Positions 35,963 through 47,726 are shown, counted from the stretch's first letter. The stretch: 64,000 nt of DNA from Dichotomocladium elegans (GCA_025716815.1 JAIXMN010000018.1:496001-560000); one strand, 5' to 3'. The notes: generated from the letters alone by a model not told the origin. Translations and numbers: made by a program.

Positions 35963-37273
35963 ATGGCATTGACTCGGCGACAATCAAGACTTCTCGCAAG
36001 CAAGCAGAATCAAGGAACAGCTGAGGTAAGTATAGCAACAATAATACGACCTTGCACAATTGCGTATTCTGATCGTGGAGAAAAATGATCGGATCTCGCG
36101 ATCTGCAGAAACTCACCGATGAATCATCACAAATCGCCGGAACCAAACCCGCTTCTCGACCGGAGGTTCCAATAGAAACAGAGATCTCGCATGACAGCAC
36201 TCAGGAGCAACTCGACGGGAAAGTCGAACATAGCAATGATCAGACAGCAGAAGAAGAAGCCGAAAAAAATGATAGCCAAACATTAGAAGGCTCCGACAAT
36301 ACCAGCGACCATGAAGGAAATGAAGAACAAAAGGTCGATGACGAGAACGATGAGCAGCCGTCTGATGAGGAGCAATCGGATGAGGAGCAATCGGATGAGG
36401 AGCAATCGGATGAGGAGCAATCGGAGGAGGAGCAATCGGAGGAGGAGCAGTCGGAGGAGGAGCAGTCGGATGAGGATGATTTGGAGAAGCTGCTCAATAA
36501 TGCTCAGGAAGCACTTTCTAAGCAAAAGCAATTTGAGGAGGTGGAGATGTATGTGTGAAATAGGTAAAGTGGGGTTCTCATAGGCCTGAGGTTGATTATT
36601 GTTATTTGTAGGCAAGAAGATGACGATGCTAAACGGGCATTTTTAATTCCTAAATTAAACACGGGAATCAATGTATACGACCAGCTTTATATAAAGAAAG
36701 AAAAGGGATTAGCAAGGCTTGTCGAAGATAGTGTCGCTCTGGTAGAGGAAGATAACCAAGGACCTCTTAAGAGCCGTCAAGCGGTGGTTCTCAAAGAAAG
36801 TAAAATCGAAGGGAAGAGACTGTCACGAAAAGAGCGTCAGCAGGTAATATGATTGTGGATCGATCCTTCACAGATGGGTATATATTCATGCGGAGTTCTC
36901 CCCTCCTCGACAATAGGAACGTGAAAAGACAGCTGGCAAGGGTTGGTTTGACATGCCCAAACCAGAGATGACACCAGAGATGAAACGAGACCTTCAGGTC
37001 CTCAAGATGCGCCACGTCATTGACCCGAAAAGACACTACAAAAAATTCGGCAAAGGAGAGGATCCCAAGTACTTCCAGACAGGTACCATCATTGAAGGCC
37101 CCACCGAATTCTTCTCGTCACGTATCAATCGCAAGGATCGGAAACAAACCTTTGTGGATGAGCTGTTGGCTGACGAGACTGCGAGAAGCTATCACAAGCG
37201 GAAGCATCTTGAGGCACAATCTCGGGGCAGAAATGGAAGAAAGAAGATGAAGCGGGAGATGAAACGGCTGTAA
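35963..37273 (+). CDS. FCF2: rRNA-processing protein FCF2
   Basis: Four exons (35963-36025, 36109-36548, 36612-36843, 36917-37273) encode 363 residues. FCF2 (DNTTIP2 in animals) is a nucleolar factor for early pre-18S rRNA cleavages. The C-terminal Fcf2 domain is clear: GWFDMPKPEMTPEMKRDLQV, LKMRHVIDPKRHYKKF, FQTGTIIEGPTEFF, and a Lys/Arg-rich end. The first half is acidic and carries eight tandem copies of a five-residue unit (DEEQS or EEEQS) coded by a 15-base repeat at about 36362-36475. The gene diverges from HAT1. Confidence 0.93.
36362..36475 (+). repeat. 15-base coding tandem repeat in FCF2
   Basis: About eight head-to-tail copies of a 15-base unit coding SDEEQ or SEEEQ. The copies differ only by GAT/GAG and CAA/CAG changes, so the array is young and could vary in length between strains. 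Confidence 0.9.
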
Positions 37274-39751
37274 TTAAAAGAATACAATGCTTTTCTGTTC
37301 GATGTAATTACGTTAGGGTTTATGTATTCTTTTGCAACAAACATCGATTGCTGGAGGGAGACGTATGTATGCAAGTTATTCAGAAAAAGTATGCTTCATA
37401 CAGCATAAGTCAATGACTTTCGGCTACCACATTATCTAGGTTGTAAGTTTTATTTATCACTATGAGATGGTTAGGCAAGGCGATTCCTTGGTATTCCGGT
37501 GTTTGTGTTTCAAATCTTGGTCCTTTTTCATCGCTTTCAACGTTTCTGTGCTTTCCTTCATAAGTAATTAGTTTGCGCCGTGTTTTCTTTAACGAAAGTG
37601 ACAACCATATTATTGTATACTTAGTTGCTTTGCTATACCGGGATGAAGCAGTGACATAGCACATACAGGAAATTTATTACTAGTGCTTGATCAATCAGAT
37701 CGTTTGTATTAAGCGGCTAGCAACGATTTTGCATAGCATATCAGCGTAGTATCCAAGATGATAGCTCTCGATCTCAAGCATCTCACAATCTCATAAGGTA
37801 AAGTGTGATAGGTGGCTTTTTTCTATGGTGTTCACGCGATGAATAAGGAAAACAAGGGCGTGAATCCAACGAACCTTCACCTGCAAGTTTACCCAGGTAC
37901 AGGTCGAAACTATGCTTTAAATAACATGAAGTGGAGTATCATGATAAAGAGCAAAAATCCCCCGGCCGCTGTTATTGTCATACCTTCTCTTGTTGGAAGA
38001 CTAGTAAGGTTCAGAGAGGACATGAGACTTGATATGGTCGAATAAACATGAAGTCGGGTGTCCTACATTTCGAAAGACAGTATGCCGGTCACTCAAGTAA
38101 AAAGGTTTACGGACATTTCAGTCTCAACTTTGAACATCTGGGCACGAGTGATCATGACTACGGAAAGAAGCTCACGAAGTAATCAAAATCTTTCTTATGG
38201 GGCTCGTGATACTTGTCGACGACGCGGTCTACTGTAGATATCATGTTCCTTATAATTTTACTATATAAAATTTAAGGTTAAACTGTGATGAAAGAAGAGG
38301 TAAGTACCCCAGTTTTGAGAGCGGAAGTATGGACCTTGACCTGACAGATAGAGTGATATTGGCCTGGGTGGTCGTAGCATATGGTGAAGAGCGACGGAAC
38401 GGCAAAAACCCGACTTATTTGCTGAAAATGGCATTTCCGCTTGTGGCGGGGAAGGGGGCTACGGACGCATCTCTCTTTCTCTCTCTCTCTCTTCGGGTGA
38501 GTGTATTTTTATAATATAATTTATTAGATAAACTGGTTTCGAGAATCGGAATGTCACTAGATCTTTGTTGAAGTGAGCAACCAGTTATTAAGAACGTTAA
38601 CCACAATTGCGCGAGCTCTTCGCTGATCGGTGACAAGAATCTGCCTTCTGAACTTCTTGAAGGAAGGTCGGTACCCATCATAAGGGATGACATCAAGATT
38701 ACAGTAAATGTCAGTATAGAGCATAGTGGTTTCTGTATGACAGCGCACATTATATCATTGGATATATAAAAAGCGACACGCCGCAGTTCGCATCCTACGC
38801 GATGCGCGCCGTCACTTACCCGTTTGGCATTCATTCTTTATCTCTTGCGCTGTTGTTTCCGTTTTTCTCTGTTTTCCCCCCTCTTTGACCGGCGTATCCG
38901 CCTCTGGATCTATATAGAGAAAACAGAGACGACAGCGATGATCTACAAGGAACACCATGTTTGGAAGCGAACCGGAAAACGGAACGCGCCCATTGTTTTT
39001 GATGTCTCTACTGAGAGAATGACCGAACATGGGCGCTCGTGCGACGTTGATCGGTTAAATAAAGATACAGGGAAGCAAAGCATGTATTCTTTGCGCCTCC
39101 GTGCCAGCGCTATTCCAGTAAAAGGAAAGGAAGGGTTCTAGCCCATTAACGAGAGAACGCAGAAAAAAGAGAAAAAAGGATGATCGTGATGTCCGTATCG
39201 ATAGGTCCCGATTTCGTATGTCCTCTGTGCGTATGTGTCACGGCCTAGACTTAACTAGGGAACGCCAAAGACATTGCACGTTGTTTTTCAGATTTTTCTC
39301 TCGTGGCAGCAACGTCGGTAGCAGTCTTGACTATCTCTCTGCCTCCCTCGGGGCATCTTGTTGAGTGCTGACACAAACGAGGAAAACGGCAGATGCAGGG
39401 GTAATAATAAACATCTGGCTTCCATGACTCTTAGCCTTATGGAGCATAACAACAACATGGTGGATTTGCACCAAAACGAGTGTCACAGATGGAAGATGCC
39501 ACGTTGTAGCACACTTGGGTTGGCTGTGGTGGGTAAGCCTGTTAACGTTCCCGGGCCGCATTGTTACAATTTTGTACAAACACCGAAAAAGACCGACTAT
39601 GACAAAAACAATGTTGTTTCTCGTAACGTCGTACACCCTTCACTGCGCACTACTTTGGCTTCCATGCGGCTCTCATCACCATCGGTTCGGTGCGCTCGAT
39701 TTTCATCGTGTAACCTGTTCTCCATGCCCTCTTTCCTCGGTTCCATGTCTT
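37274..39751. other. 2.5-kb stretch with no assigned gene
   Basis: This holds the FCF2 3' end and the upstream region of the homeodomain gene. A TATA-like element (38761-38771, plus) precedes a 105-codon open frame (38824-39141) of unknown nature. On the minus strand, 38557-38760 looks coding in two frames behind a good acceptor; see findings. A CT run lies near 38470-38492. Confidence 0.45.
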
Positions 39752-39757
39752 TATAAA
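39752..39757 (+). promoter_or_regulatory. TATA box of the homeodomain gene
   Basis: TATAAA stands 50 bases before the ATG at 39808, inside a T/C-rich promoter. Confidence 0.45.
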
Positions 39758-39807
39758 CCTCATGTGTGTCTCCGCCTTCTCAACCTTTTTTCATTGTCAC
39801 CTTTCTT

Positions 39808-41134
39808 ATGGCTCCCACGACTTCAACGAGGCGCAAACGAACGCTACTCAATTTTAACCAGCTGGCTATCCTACAGCACTCCTTTGCAAAGAACCCTTTA
39901 CCCGACAATGCCGTCCGCGCCAAGCTGGCAATTGATCTTGGTGTTACTGAGCGCACTGTACAAATCTGGTTTCAAAACCGTAGGGCAAAGACTCGCAAGA
40001 GCTCCAAGGAATTACTTGCACAGCAAAATGTTGCATCTGGCCCTTCGGAGAATCCAGTCTCAGGGCATCCATTATCTCGGTCAGCAACGGTGACGTCGCA
40101 GGATGAACCAATGGATCATCAAAAGCAGCAGCGACGATCTTTGCCCAGTGGGGGGCGGTATCAGCCTACATTTCGGACATTGATGACCCCCGAGCGGTAC
40201 GAGGAATTACGAGATCGGCGCCGTCCTCGGGCCACTCTGTCAAGCAGTAGTAGTACGAGTGAAAACACCATCAGAAGCAGCACGAGCACTGTCAGTAGTG
40301 TTGGCAACAGCGACAGTGTTAGTGTCATGACGAAAAAAGAACCTCCGTTGCCTAATCCAGAGATCGCCTCAGGTGAGAAAGACAGAGAGACAGAGTGTGT
40401 TATTGATACAAAGTCGGAAAGATTGATTTTTTCTTTCAACATACGTAGGCGTGACCCTCTCATTTATGGCGCATATGCTCCGGATCGGCACCTGGACCCG
40501 ATTCGCCAAGCACACCGCCACACCCAAGAATGCTGGGGGCAGCTGGGACCTTGCGTGCGAGGTGGACCCGTTTCTCCGCCGCATTGTCTGGCAGATTCAG
40601 GTACAGGACGGCAATCTTTTTCGCATGCAGATTCCCTTTGAGGCCATCCGACAAATCCGTCTTTCCAACGCCTATGACGATCTTTGCCTCGCTGACCTCG
40701 AATTCGATCTCTTCAACCCCGCCCTTGTCGTCTTCACTATGCTGCGTCGCGAGATCGATCTCGACTGGGTCCTGTGCAGCGACTTTTCAGAAGAGTGCCA
40801 GGCGACCCAATGCTTCGTCCATGTGTTGCAAGGCTACTATGAGATATTCAACCAGACGCTCCTCAATCTCATCACTCTGGTCCCTGAATTTGCTTCGACG
40901 GTCATCTTCGCGACTCCGCCCGTGTGTCGGGATACCCTGACCTCGTCCCCTTCTGCGACACCCGAGCCATATATTGCGACTTCAAACACAACGATGACTG
41001 CGATGAATTACTCTACTCCAATCATTTATCAACAAAGTTACCTGCAACCGCACTTCCTTCCCCTCGGCTTGGTTGAAAAGCCGATCAACCCCAATGATCT
41101 CTACCTGATTGCCGCCACTGGGACTTACTTTTAG
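39808..41134 (+). CDS. Homeodomain transcription factor, PHO2-like
   Basis: Two exons (39808-40372, 40449-41134) encode 416 residues. The homeodomain fills residues 7-66, with RRKRTLLNFNQLAILQHSF in helix 1 and ERTVQIWFQNRRAKTRK in the recognition helix; its residue 50 class (Gln/Ile region) is ordinary. A Ser-rich linker follows, then a separate folded region (about 190-330) with GGSWDLACEVDPFLRRIVWQ and alternating strands, and an aromatic/Pro tail. This second domain occurs in fungal homeodomain proteins related to yeast PHO2-type regulators, though I place it only by its position and look. Nuclear DNA binding is expected; target genes are unknown. The start at 39808 is preferred because the homeodomain begins seven codons later and a TATA box fits. 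Confidence 0.88.
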
Positions 41135-42832
41135 ACTTTTGTTCGTTGCTTTCTATATACCAGGGCTGGTTCCCTTCTTTTTGTACAGCAGTATACCAAC
41201 GTTACTCTCTTTATACATATCTTTACTTATCCTATCTAGCTCCCAATCACCATACCGATATACTTACTGGATTCCCTCGATTCTATATATATTTATCTAG
41301 TAGTTAGTACCTATATTTTATCCATTCCCCCTTTTTTGGTCTCTGTACATGTCATATTCTTAATTACACACCCATAAAGTCAGCCTGGCCCCACATTCCC
41401 GGCTCTGTCACGTATTCACTTGGCATTCGTTTCACCAGCAAAGGAGCTTGAATTGACCTCACACAGGACAACATGACTCTATTTTGACAGAAGAACATTT
41501 GTAAGCAGATTTAAAAGAAAGGTATGATATTCGAAAATTTTGGAAGGATGCAAACTGTAGCTTCCTTGACGGGTCTGAATTCCATATTAACAATGAAACA
41601 GCAGCATGGCACGGTCTAAGGAATGAACTCTGCAGTGCTTACATTACCAAACACAAAAACAAAGCCGATGTCAGTCTTGGAAACCACGTCGGTATCAAGC
41701 ACCATTCAATTTAACATGTGGCTATTGTAGTCATTAGCCAAGGAAAGAGGAGACGGCAGATTAACCCATACCTACAAGCGATGAATCTGTAGATTACATT
41801 ATCTCAGCTCCCTCAACACTACAATGGACAGAACGAATACGTGTAAACACATTTAGACTATTGCATGTACGGTTGATAATGGATAATGCAGCTATTCATA
41901 AGGCCGATGATATCTTTCAATATATCGAATTTTAACATGCCTGTCTTCTGGCATACTTGCATGAACTAAGTCTAAAGAGGAGCTTTTTGACCAGCTGTCA
42001 AGAGCAATATAAAACAGATTGCATCTTTGGAAAGTTGGTGGGTTCGTGATTCATTGAATACGTGAGAACTGGGCGATAGCTAAGGTCATGTCTGTTATCC
42101 TTATAGGCGTCTAATTGCTGTGACTGTTGTAATTAAGATGTCCGTTTGATCTCACTACGCATGATAACTCTACAGAGATTATCATAGTGTACGTATACAT
42201 AATATCATCATTACTTCTTGGTCTACAGCAATACAAGTGCTTGATTGCTTTGTGCACATATCCATATTATTATGCGAAAGTGCGTGATTTATGTAGATGC
42301 CGAAGACATTATTACAAGCAGAGGACAAAGCTATGATTGTCGTTAAACTTCATGTGAGAACTTGTAGAATGGAAAGAGGTCTGTCCCTTCACATACAGTG
42401 AAACTATACCTTTTTCAGATAGGACATAAGCCGCAAAATGTGTGAAACCTTTGGATACAACCATTCGAACAAGTCAAACCTGAGCCTACTGCTGCGACTC
42501 CTCAAGTTGTACAGAATAAGAGCCCTGTAGGACCGCTTTTCCAAGCACTAACCGATCGCAGGAATGGCGAAATGAGTGTTCACGAGATATCAATACCTTC
42601 CCATTGTTCAAGAATACAAATACGCCGTTAAATATTTACAGAGAAATCTTTAACCGTCTTTCTGGTGAAAATAACCGAAGTTTCCAGGATCTTAGATATG
42701 TATAATAATAGAACAGGATGACACAATGCGCCAGATCCCCGGGATTCTCTATAACTCCACAAGCCGAGACGAGTCTTTTTTATACAATGCATATCAAAAC
42801 CGGCGCCTGAGGACTCTCAATACATGCCTTAT
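41135..42832. other. Intergenic, AT-rich, nothing recognised
   Basis: About 1.7 kb between two convergent genes. The first 200 bases are T-rich with several TATAT/TTTAT elements, as in a 3' untranslated region. No coding signal or repeat found. Confidence 0.55.
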
Positions 42833-44141
42833 TTAACACTGTTCTATACCAATGAGTGGCCCAATAACAAAATATAACATAATGAACAGCATCAGCAAGT
42901 AATGAACGTCGCGCATTGAGATTTGGATACAATCGACCGCTGTAGCGTCTGCGACGTTGATTTCATATAAGTAACAGACTATCGAGAAATCTGGTCCTCC
43001 GTAGACTCCAACCTCGTTATCTCTTCCATGCTCTTATCCGGTATGATCATTACATATCATATTACATGCTTTTGCAGATTTGTCCAATCATACTCTTACC
43101 TTATGAACCAGATGAGGGAGGATGTCATGGACACTTTTCCGCTGCTGTCTCCAGTCCCACTCTACCCATTTCCTCTGTCGCCGCCTGTTTCATCCTGCAT
43201 ACAGGCTCTTACTCCTTGTCCTGCTTCTTCGTGCTGGTTATTGCCGAGGGCTGCCCAGACTAACTGTTGAGTCCCTTGTAGTGGATCCTCTAGTGTAAAG
43301 TTAAAGTACATAGAAGGAAAGGGTAATACCCTCTAATGGAGTGACAGGCTCCAACTCAAACAGGATGCGAAATCTAATACAGTAGCTTTAGTTGCACGCC
43401 ACCCAATTCTGAAGTCATCAGACGCCAACAATAGAAGTAGCTTCTGCCAAAAATTCTCTGCGTAATATGACAAATCTAACCTTGCATACACGGAAATACA
43501 ATAGGAGAAAATGTACTTTCCTCAACCGACTGTTCTCACAGCGTCTACTTACCCAGTGTATCTTCCATGAGCAAGTCTGCACTTGTTGCTGAGCATGTCC
43601 CGAATTGAGAGAATACAGTCAGGATTCGATTGACCGTTGAGCTCTGTCAGGCGCAAATGCCACTGACTACCGATATTCGTTGAAGTAACCCAGATCGGAT
43701 AATCGCAATCCTTTTCGGCTATCGTAGGATAGAGGTTAGATACATTATCCTATTCAAATAATAGCTGTATTGTCTATCGAGCCAGCAATCTTGCAAGTAG
43801 TAGGGTTTTGGAAGTCCACAGTAGGCAAAATAGGCGAAAGTTTCTGATATATTGTTTCGATAGATGTTCAAACCAAAAATGTACAGCAGGCATGGCAGAG
43901 GGCGTTCGTCAACCAAATGTTATGGAATCGGGATCTGGGGGGTCATAACATGAAACATATCCTCCGTGGTCTTCGAGAAAATGAGTTATCCTCAGCAACG
44001 TTTCAGAGAGGAAGTACTGCACAAGTGTCTGAGGCTCGTGGAAGGCCACGCTCACCTAATCAGAGTAGCGGGACGTGAGACCACGGCGGGCAAGGCCAGG
44101 AAGACCATGACGCACACGCTCAAGGCGATGGAAACGGTCAT
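42833..44141 (-). CDS. Unrecognised secreted or membrane protein with an internal repeat
   Basis: Seven minus-strand exons are proposed. Five chain in phase with good splice sites and are well supported: 43553-43749, 43330-43373, 43213-43289, 43100-43159 and 42833-43012. The first two (44056-44141, 43874-43934) are tentative. The N-terminus reads as a signal peptide (MTVSIALSVCVMVFLALPAV). The luminal part contains CDYPIWVTSTNIGSQWHLRL, six or more cysteines, and two copies of a motif: L-x-x-L/I-N, six or seven residues, then DCI-x-(I)-S-x-RD. The C-terminus is a hydrophobic helix (LLMLFIMLYFVIGPLIG) that could anchor it. Total about 234 residues. I do not recognise the family. Confidence 0.5.
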
Positions 44142-44490
44142 GAGCCCGACCAATAATTTTACGCGTCAGTTATCGCTGATGTATTCAAGATAACCCCAGC
44201 CCTTTGGGGTAAGCCCTCTTCTGTTGGAAGAAACGGTGTATTGTAAGTTCACGGGTGTGATAAAGGACTAACACACAGTTTAATTCATGAATGCGAAATC
44301 TTTCTACCTATTGATACCCCTTTCTTTTCGTATTTTATACGCCATTGGAAAATATAGTACGTGCATACACAACCTACGCATATGGAAATCAAATTTGGAA
44401 AGCAAAGTTGATGTCTCACCAGCTCCAGCTGGCACAAAACACAATTCAGCCTCGTAGTAGGTTTTGCTGCATACCCCTTTTGCTCGCATC
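44142..44490. other. Divergent gap before the nitrilase gene
   Basis: About 350 bases, with promoters of both neighbours. On the minus strand the frame of the signal peptide continues upstream for about 20 codons, but with one TGA in it; see findings. Confidence 0.45.
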
Positions 44491-45485
44491 ATGCGCATCG
44501 CAGCCGTTCAATTCCATATTGACCATGAAGACAAGCAATCCAATTTTGACCGCGTCGAAGAGTTTATGGCAGAAGCTGCAAAGAAGCAGGTCGATCTAAT
44601 TGTCTTCCCTGAGCAAGTGGTCATCTTTCTATTTTCGTCTCTTGCACATGTATTCCGTGGCTAAAAGCTCTCTGTTATCAATTAAGATTTTTCCATGGTG
44701 GTCCAGGTCGGAAATCCATCGCGCCAAATGGGCGTGAGCGGTTCCAAGAGTTTGCCAGGCGGTACAATATAGATGTTGTGACGGGGTCGCTCGTTGAGAG
44801 ACGGCAAGATGGGAAGGTGTACAATGTCATTTATTACATTGAGAATACCGGGAACATTCTCCTCGAATATTGCAAGGTCCATCTTTGGCTCCCGGAGCGG
44901 CGATATCTGACAGCCGGTCCGCCTGAATTCAAGACCGCCAGGAACCGATTTAATATTGTGGTGGGGGTATGTGCTTGCTGGGATGTGATGTTTAACGAGG
45001 TGTTTCGCTCGATGGCTATGGATCAAGGTGCGCAGCTCATCCTTGCACCAGGTAAGATATACATATAACAATATTTCGTGCAAGTGCTCACGATGACAAT
45101 GGCCTCAGCATACTGGGTAATCGGCGATTTCGAGGATGATAATGGTGTCATCCATAAATACGATCCAGTGTTTGAAACGCGACTATTAAACGCACTGTGC
45201 ACCGCGCGCGCTCATGAGAACGAATGCTGCGTGATTTTATGCAACATCGCATACCAAAGCAACAAGAACCGCCCGCAGCCGTTTGGCGTGTCCGCGGGAT
45301 GCACTCAAATTACTGTACCATTCCTTGGTCCAGTGGCAGAATGCCAGCATAACCGAGAAGAAATGATCATCGCCGATCTTGATATCCATACTCTCATAGC
45401 AGACATTGAAAAAGCTTACCAAATTCGCAAAGACTGGAGTCAGGGTAAGATCTACAACAGTAGTCTGAAACCTGCAAAATTATAA
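44491..45485 (+). CDS. Carbon-nitrogen hydrolase, nitrilase superfamily
   Basis: Three exons (44491-44612, 44687-45051, 45109-45485) encode 287 residues. Catalytic triad in family order: Glu41 in LIVFPEFF, Lys104 in EYCKVHLWLPE, Cys138 in VCACWDVMF; a later region has LAPAYWVIGD. The superfamily cleaves nitriles or amides through a cysteine thioester; substrate is unknown. The first intron has no usable GT donor: only GCAAGT at 44613 gives the right phase, and it joins FPE to FFHGGPGRK as the fold requires. Other GT choices put a hydrophobic insert right after the catalytic Glu. Confidence 0.85.
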
Positions 45486-46330
45486 GCGATCCGTAATTCA
45501 GAAGAGCCTATGAAAATGCTCTCAATATTATCCCATTCACACAAGTCACTGGGAAAACCATCCTTGGCTTATCTCTAGAGATTGAGTAGTAAAACTGTCA
45601 TTGCTTTGGAAAGACATCGACTTCATATGTAACGCCATGTGTCGGACTTGTGCATACATCGATGCACCAATTCTTATCTATGTAATGATTTACTTTATCG
45701 ACGAGCACTATTAAGAGTAGTGGTATATTGGACGCGCATCTTCAGTGGAGGGAAATGTAATTATTGCGACATGTGGTTGTTGACTCACTCATGCTGTAGG
45801 CGGCTCACCGCCGAATTGGCCTAATATGGTGTTGCGCTTTGCTATGGTTTACTCGTATCCACGGATCTACAGGACGATGTAGAGCTCTCTCGATGTCCTA
45901 ACGCGTGGAAAGCCATCGGAGTGCTCGTCTATCTCAGATAATTTATTTATGAATTCTGTTTTGACGACACACAACTGATCTATTTCTTTGGTTTATGGAT
46001 GTCCTTGATAGCATCCGCAACGGGCACTCAATTTTGGAGGGTCTGTAGAGTGTCTATTGTGAGATGAAAGCTTATTTCGGCCCCTCCAAAATTAAAATCC
46101 AAATGTAGTGCTTGATATGCCAAAGTCCCCGCGCATCGAAACTTAGTAAGCGTACGATATACTCGATGAGCTCTATCAGGCTCGAGATGAGGTGTAATAT
46201 CGAATATCAGTTATAACTTATTGTCTTTACCCCTTCTATGTCAAGATTAACCCTAAAAAGACTCGAAAGAAGCAGATATGCATTAATGGACAAAGCAGAT
46301 CGAACACAAAGCCGAGATGCTGGCAGTGTG
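45486..46330. other. Intergenic, nothing recognised
   Basis: About 850 bases after the nitrilase gene. No open frame with coding character and no RNA gene seen. Confidence 0.55.
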
Positions 46331-46334
46331 CGGT

Positions 46335-46351
46335 CCAATGGCCTATATAAA
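46335..46351 (+). promoter_or_regulatory. CCAAT and TATA elements
   Basis: CCAAT at 46335-46339 and TATATAAA at 46344-46351 lie 60-75 bases before the ATG at 46410. The pair looks like a core promoter. Confidence 0.4.
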
Positions 46352-46409
46352 TTTTCATACAAGAGCCAACCCTCCTCAACTATGGGGGACATCCCCAAGC
46401 TTGAAAGAA

Positions 46410-46595
46410 ATGGAACCAACTGACCAACCCACCCTCAATTCCAGTCAGCCGTCTATATTACAACCTGAAGCAAAGATCGGGGCGAAAATCTGCCTGATGG
46501 AAAACCAACAGAAACTGGCGCGGGTTTGTGATGATGTGCAGGAGGAGTTCATGTTGGTCAAATCTAAGATTACTAAAACACAAGCCAGAGCATGA
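46410..46595 (+). CDS. Possible 61-residue helical protein
   Basis: A single open frame from the ATG at 46410 behind a CCAAT/TATA pair. The first 20 residues are polar and Pro/Ser-rich; the rest (KICLMENQQKLARVCDDVQ...) has a heptad-like pattern that suggests one coiled-coil helix. No family recognised. An ATG 28 bases upstream starts a 13-codon frame. The gene might continue through an intron that I could not place. Confidence 0.3.
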   Translation: MEPTDQPTLNSSQPSILQPEAKIGAKICLMENQQKLARVCDDVQEEFMLVKSKITKTQARA

Positions 46596-47366
46596 TACAG
46601 CATTGATGAGATCGGCTTGTACTCGAGAATACCCGCCCGAGTGAGTCCATGTTGCAAGCATCAGTCAGAGGCACAGAGAAGGGTAAGGGGCGGTTTATTG
46701 TTGTACCTGCGTGCAAAGTGGATGAGTTAAAATAAACTCCCCATGGCATCTATGGGTCATCATCAAGGATCAAGTGCTCTCGGTCTCAATGGAGTTCAAC
46801 AGCAGTTTGTGTCTTTTTGGGCGAGAATCCATGCAGTGCCTATGCTAAATGAGAGGTTTGACCTCTTTTTTTTTTGGGTAGAAACTACTTGCTGTACACA
46901 GGATGAAGATGCATTATATATTTGAAATATAAGCGCAATGCAATTGTCATTTACTAAATACTCTACGGCGATTCCAGATCCAGAGCTACTATCGATGACT
47001 CTTGCCACCCGCAAGGCACCTGTGCACTCAAAGATAAGAGATTTGATTTCGATGGACAGATTGCCACGGCAACTCAGTGCAGTCCTATGCGATTGTCAAA
47101 CCAAAATAAACTAATTGATATGAAAGTACCAGAGTCCCCTGTCTGTGTACTGCACAAGAGATTTTAAAGAGCACTGGGCCCTATCTTTCTTCTTTTGTTG
47201 GGAGTTCTTCATGAGACATGGTCTCTATCTAGGGTCTTTGATCGGGACATGGAGCATGTCGTGTCAGACGTCCTCCGGGCAAATGCGGCGGAAGAATTGG
47301 CAGCGACAATGTTTCCGCCTAAAAAGGGTTGATCCCATTTTTCACCGCCTCCTGTCCTCTTGAGTT
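46596..47366. other. Intergenic, nothing firm
   Basis: About 770 bases up to LCL2. An AATAAA-like signal lies near 46730. A 60-codon frame at 46743-46925 has no known motif. A 10-base T run sits at about 46866-46876. Confidence 0.5.
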
Positions 47367-47726
47367 ATGCAGCGAGCCATCCTATTATTCGTGTTAGCCT
47401 TGGCATGCACCACAGCCGCTCTCGATTTCAAGCAAATTCTCTTTGGGAATGGTGATGCGCAAGGACATAAAACGAACTTTGGCATGCAGGTTCCTCATCA
47501 CGACCAGAAACGTATGCATCTCTCTCTGATTTTACGCATGGAATATTGCTAATGATTCTTTCTCTTAGATGTGGATTGTGACAAGTACATGTGCCCATAT
47601 ACCCTTACCTGTGTTTCAAAGCCAATCGACTGTCCTTGTCCACATGTGCGCGAAAACAAATGTCCCGTTGGACCAGACTGGTATACCTGTGTCCGAAGCA
47701 GTTGCGATAGTTTATCATTAAAGTGA
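47367..47726 (+). CDS. LCL2: LCL2-like secretory protein
   Basis: Two exons (47367-47511, 47569-47726) encode 100 residues. The N-terminus is a signal peptide ([18 protein letters not shown], cleavage near residue 18). The remainder has the LCL2 family pattern of paired cysteines: [20 protein letters not shown], then CP, C, C and C in the last 25 residues. In yeast LCL2 is linked to ER-associated degradation and chronological lifespan; the biochemical role is not settled. The intron (57 bases) falls just before the cysteine block. It converges on NBP35 with 190 bases between the stops. Confidence 0.88.

Noticed and set aside
36362..36475. CRISPR-like array
   Set aside because: The units are contiguous with no spacers and lie within a coding exon.
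36240..36615. Ser/Cys- or Leu/Arg-repeat proteins antisense to the FCF2 repeat
   Set aside because: They are translations of the same 15-base repeat in other frames.
43719..43916. Minus-strand frame with TFAYFAYCGLP as an exon of the unknown gene
   Set aside because: It looks coding, but no acceptor and donor pair links it in phase to the neighbouring exons.
43966..44193. 75-codon plus-strand frame
   Set aside because: It is antisense to the signal-peptide exon of the minus-strand gene, which has the better exon chain.
44617..44664. Read-through or GT-donor end for nitrilase exon 1
   Set aside because: It would place a hydrophobic stretch right after the catalytic Glu; the GC donor gives the correct phase and a normal active site.
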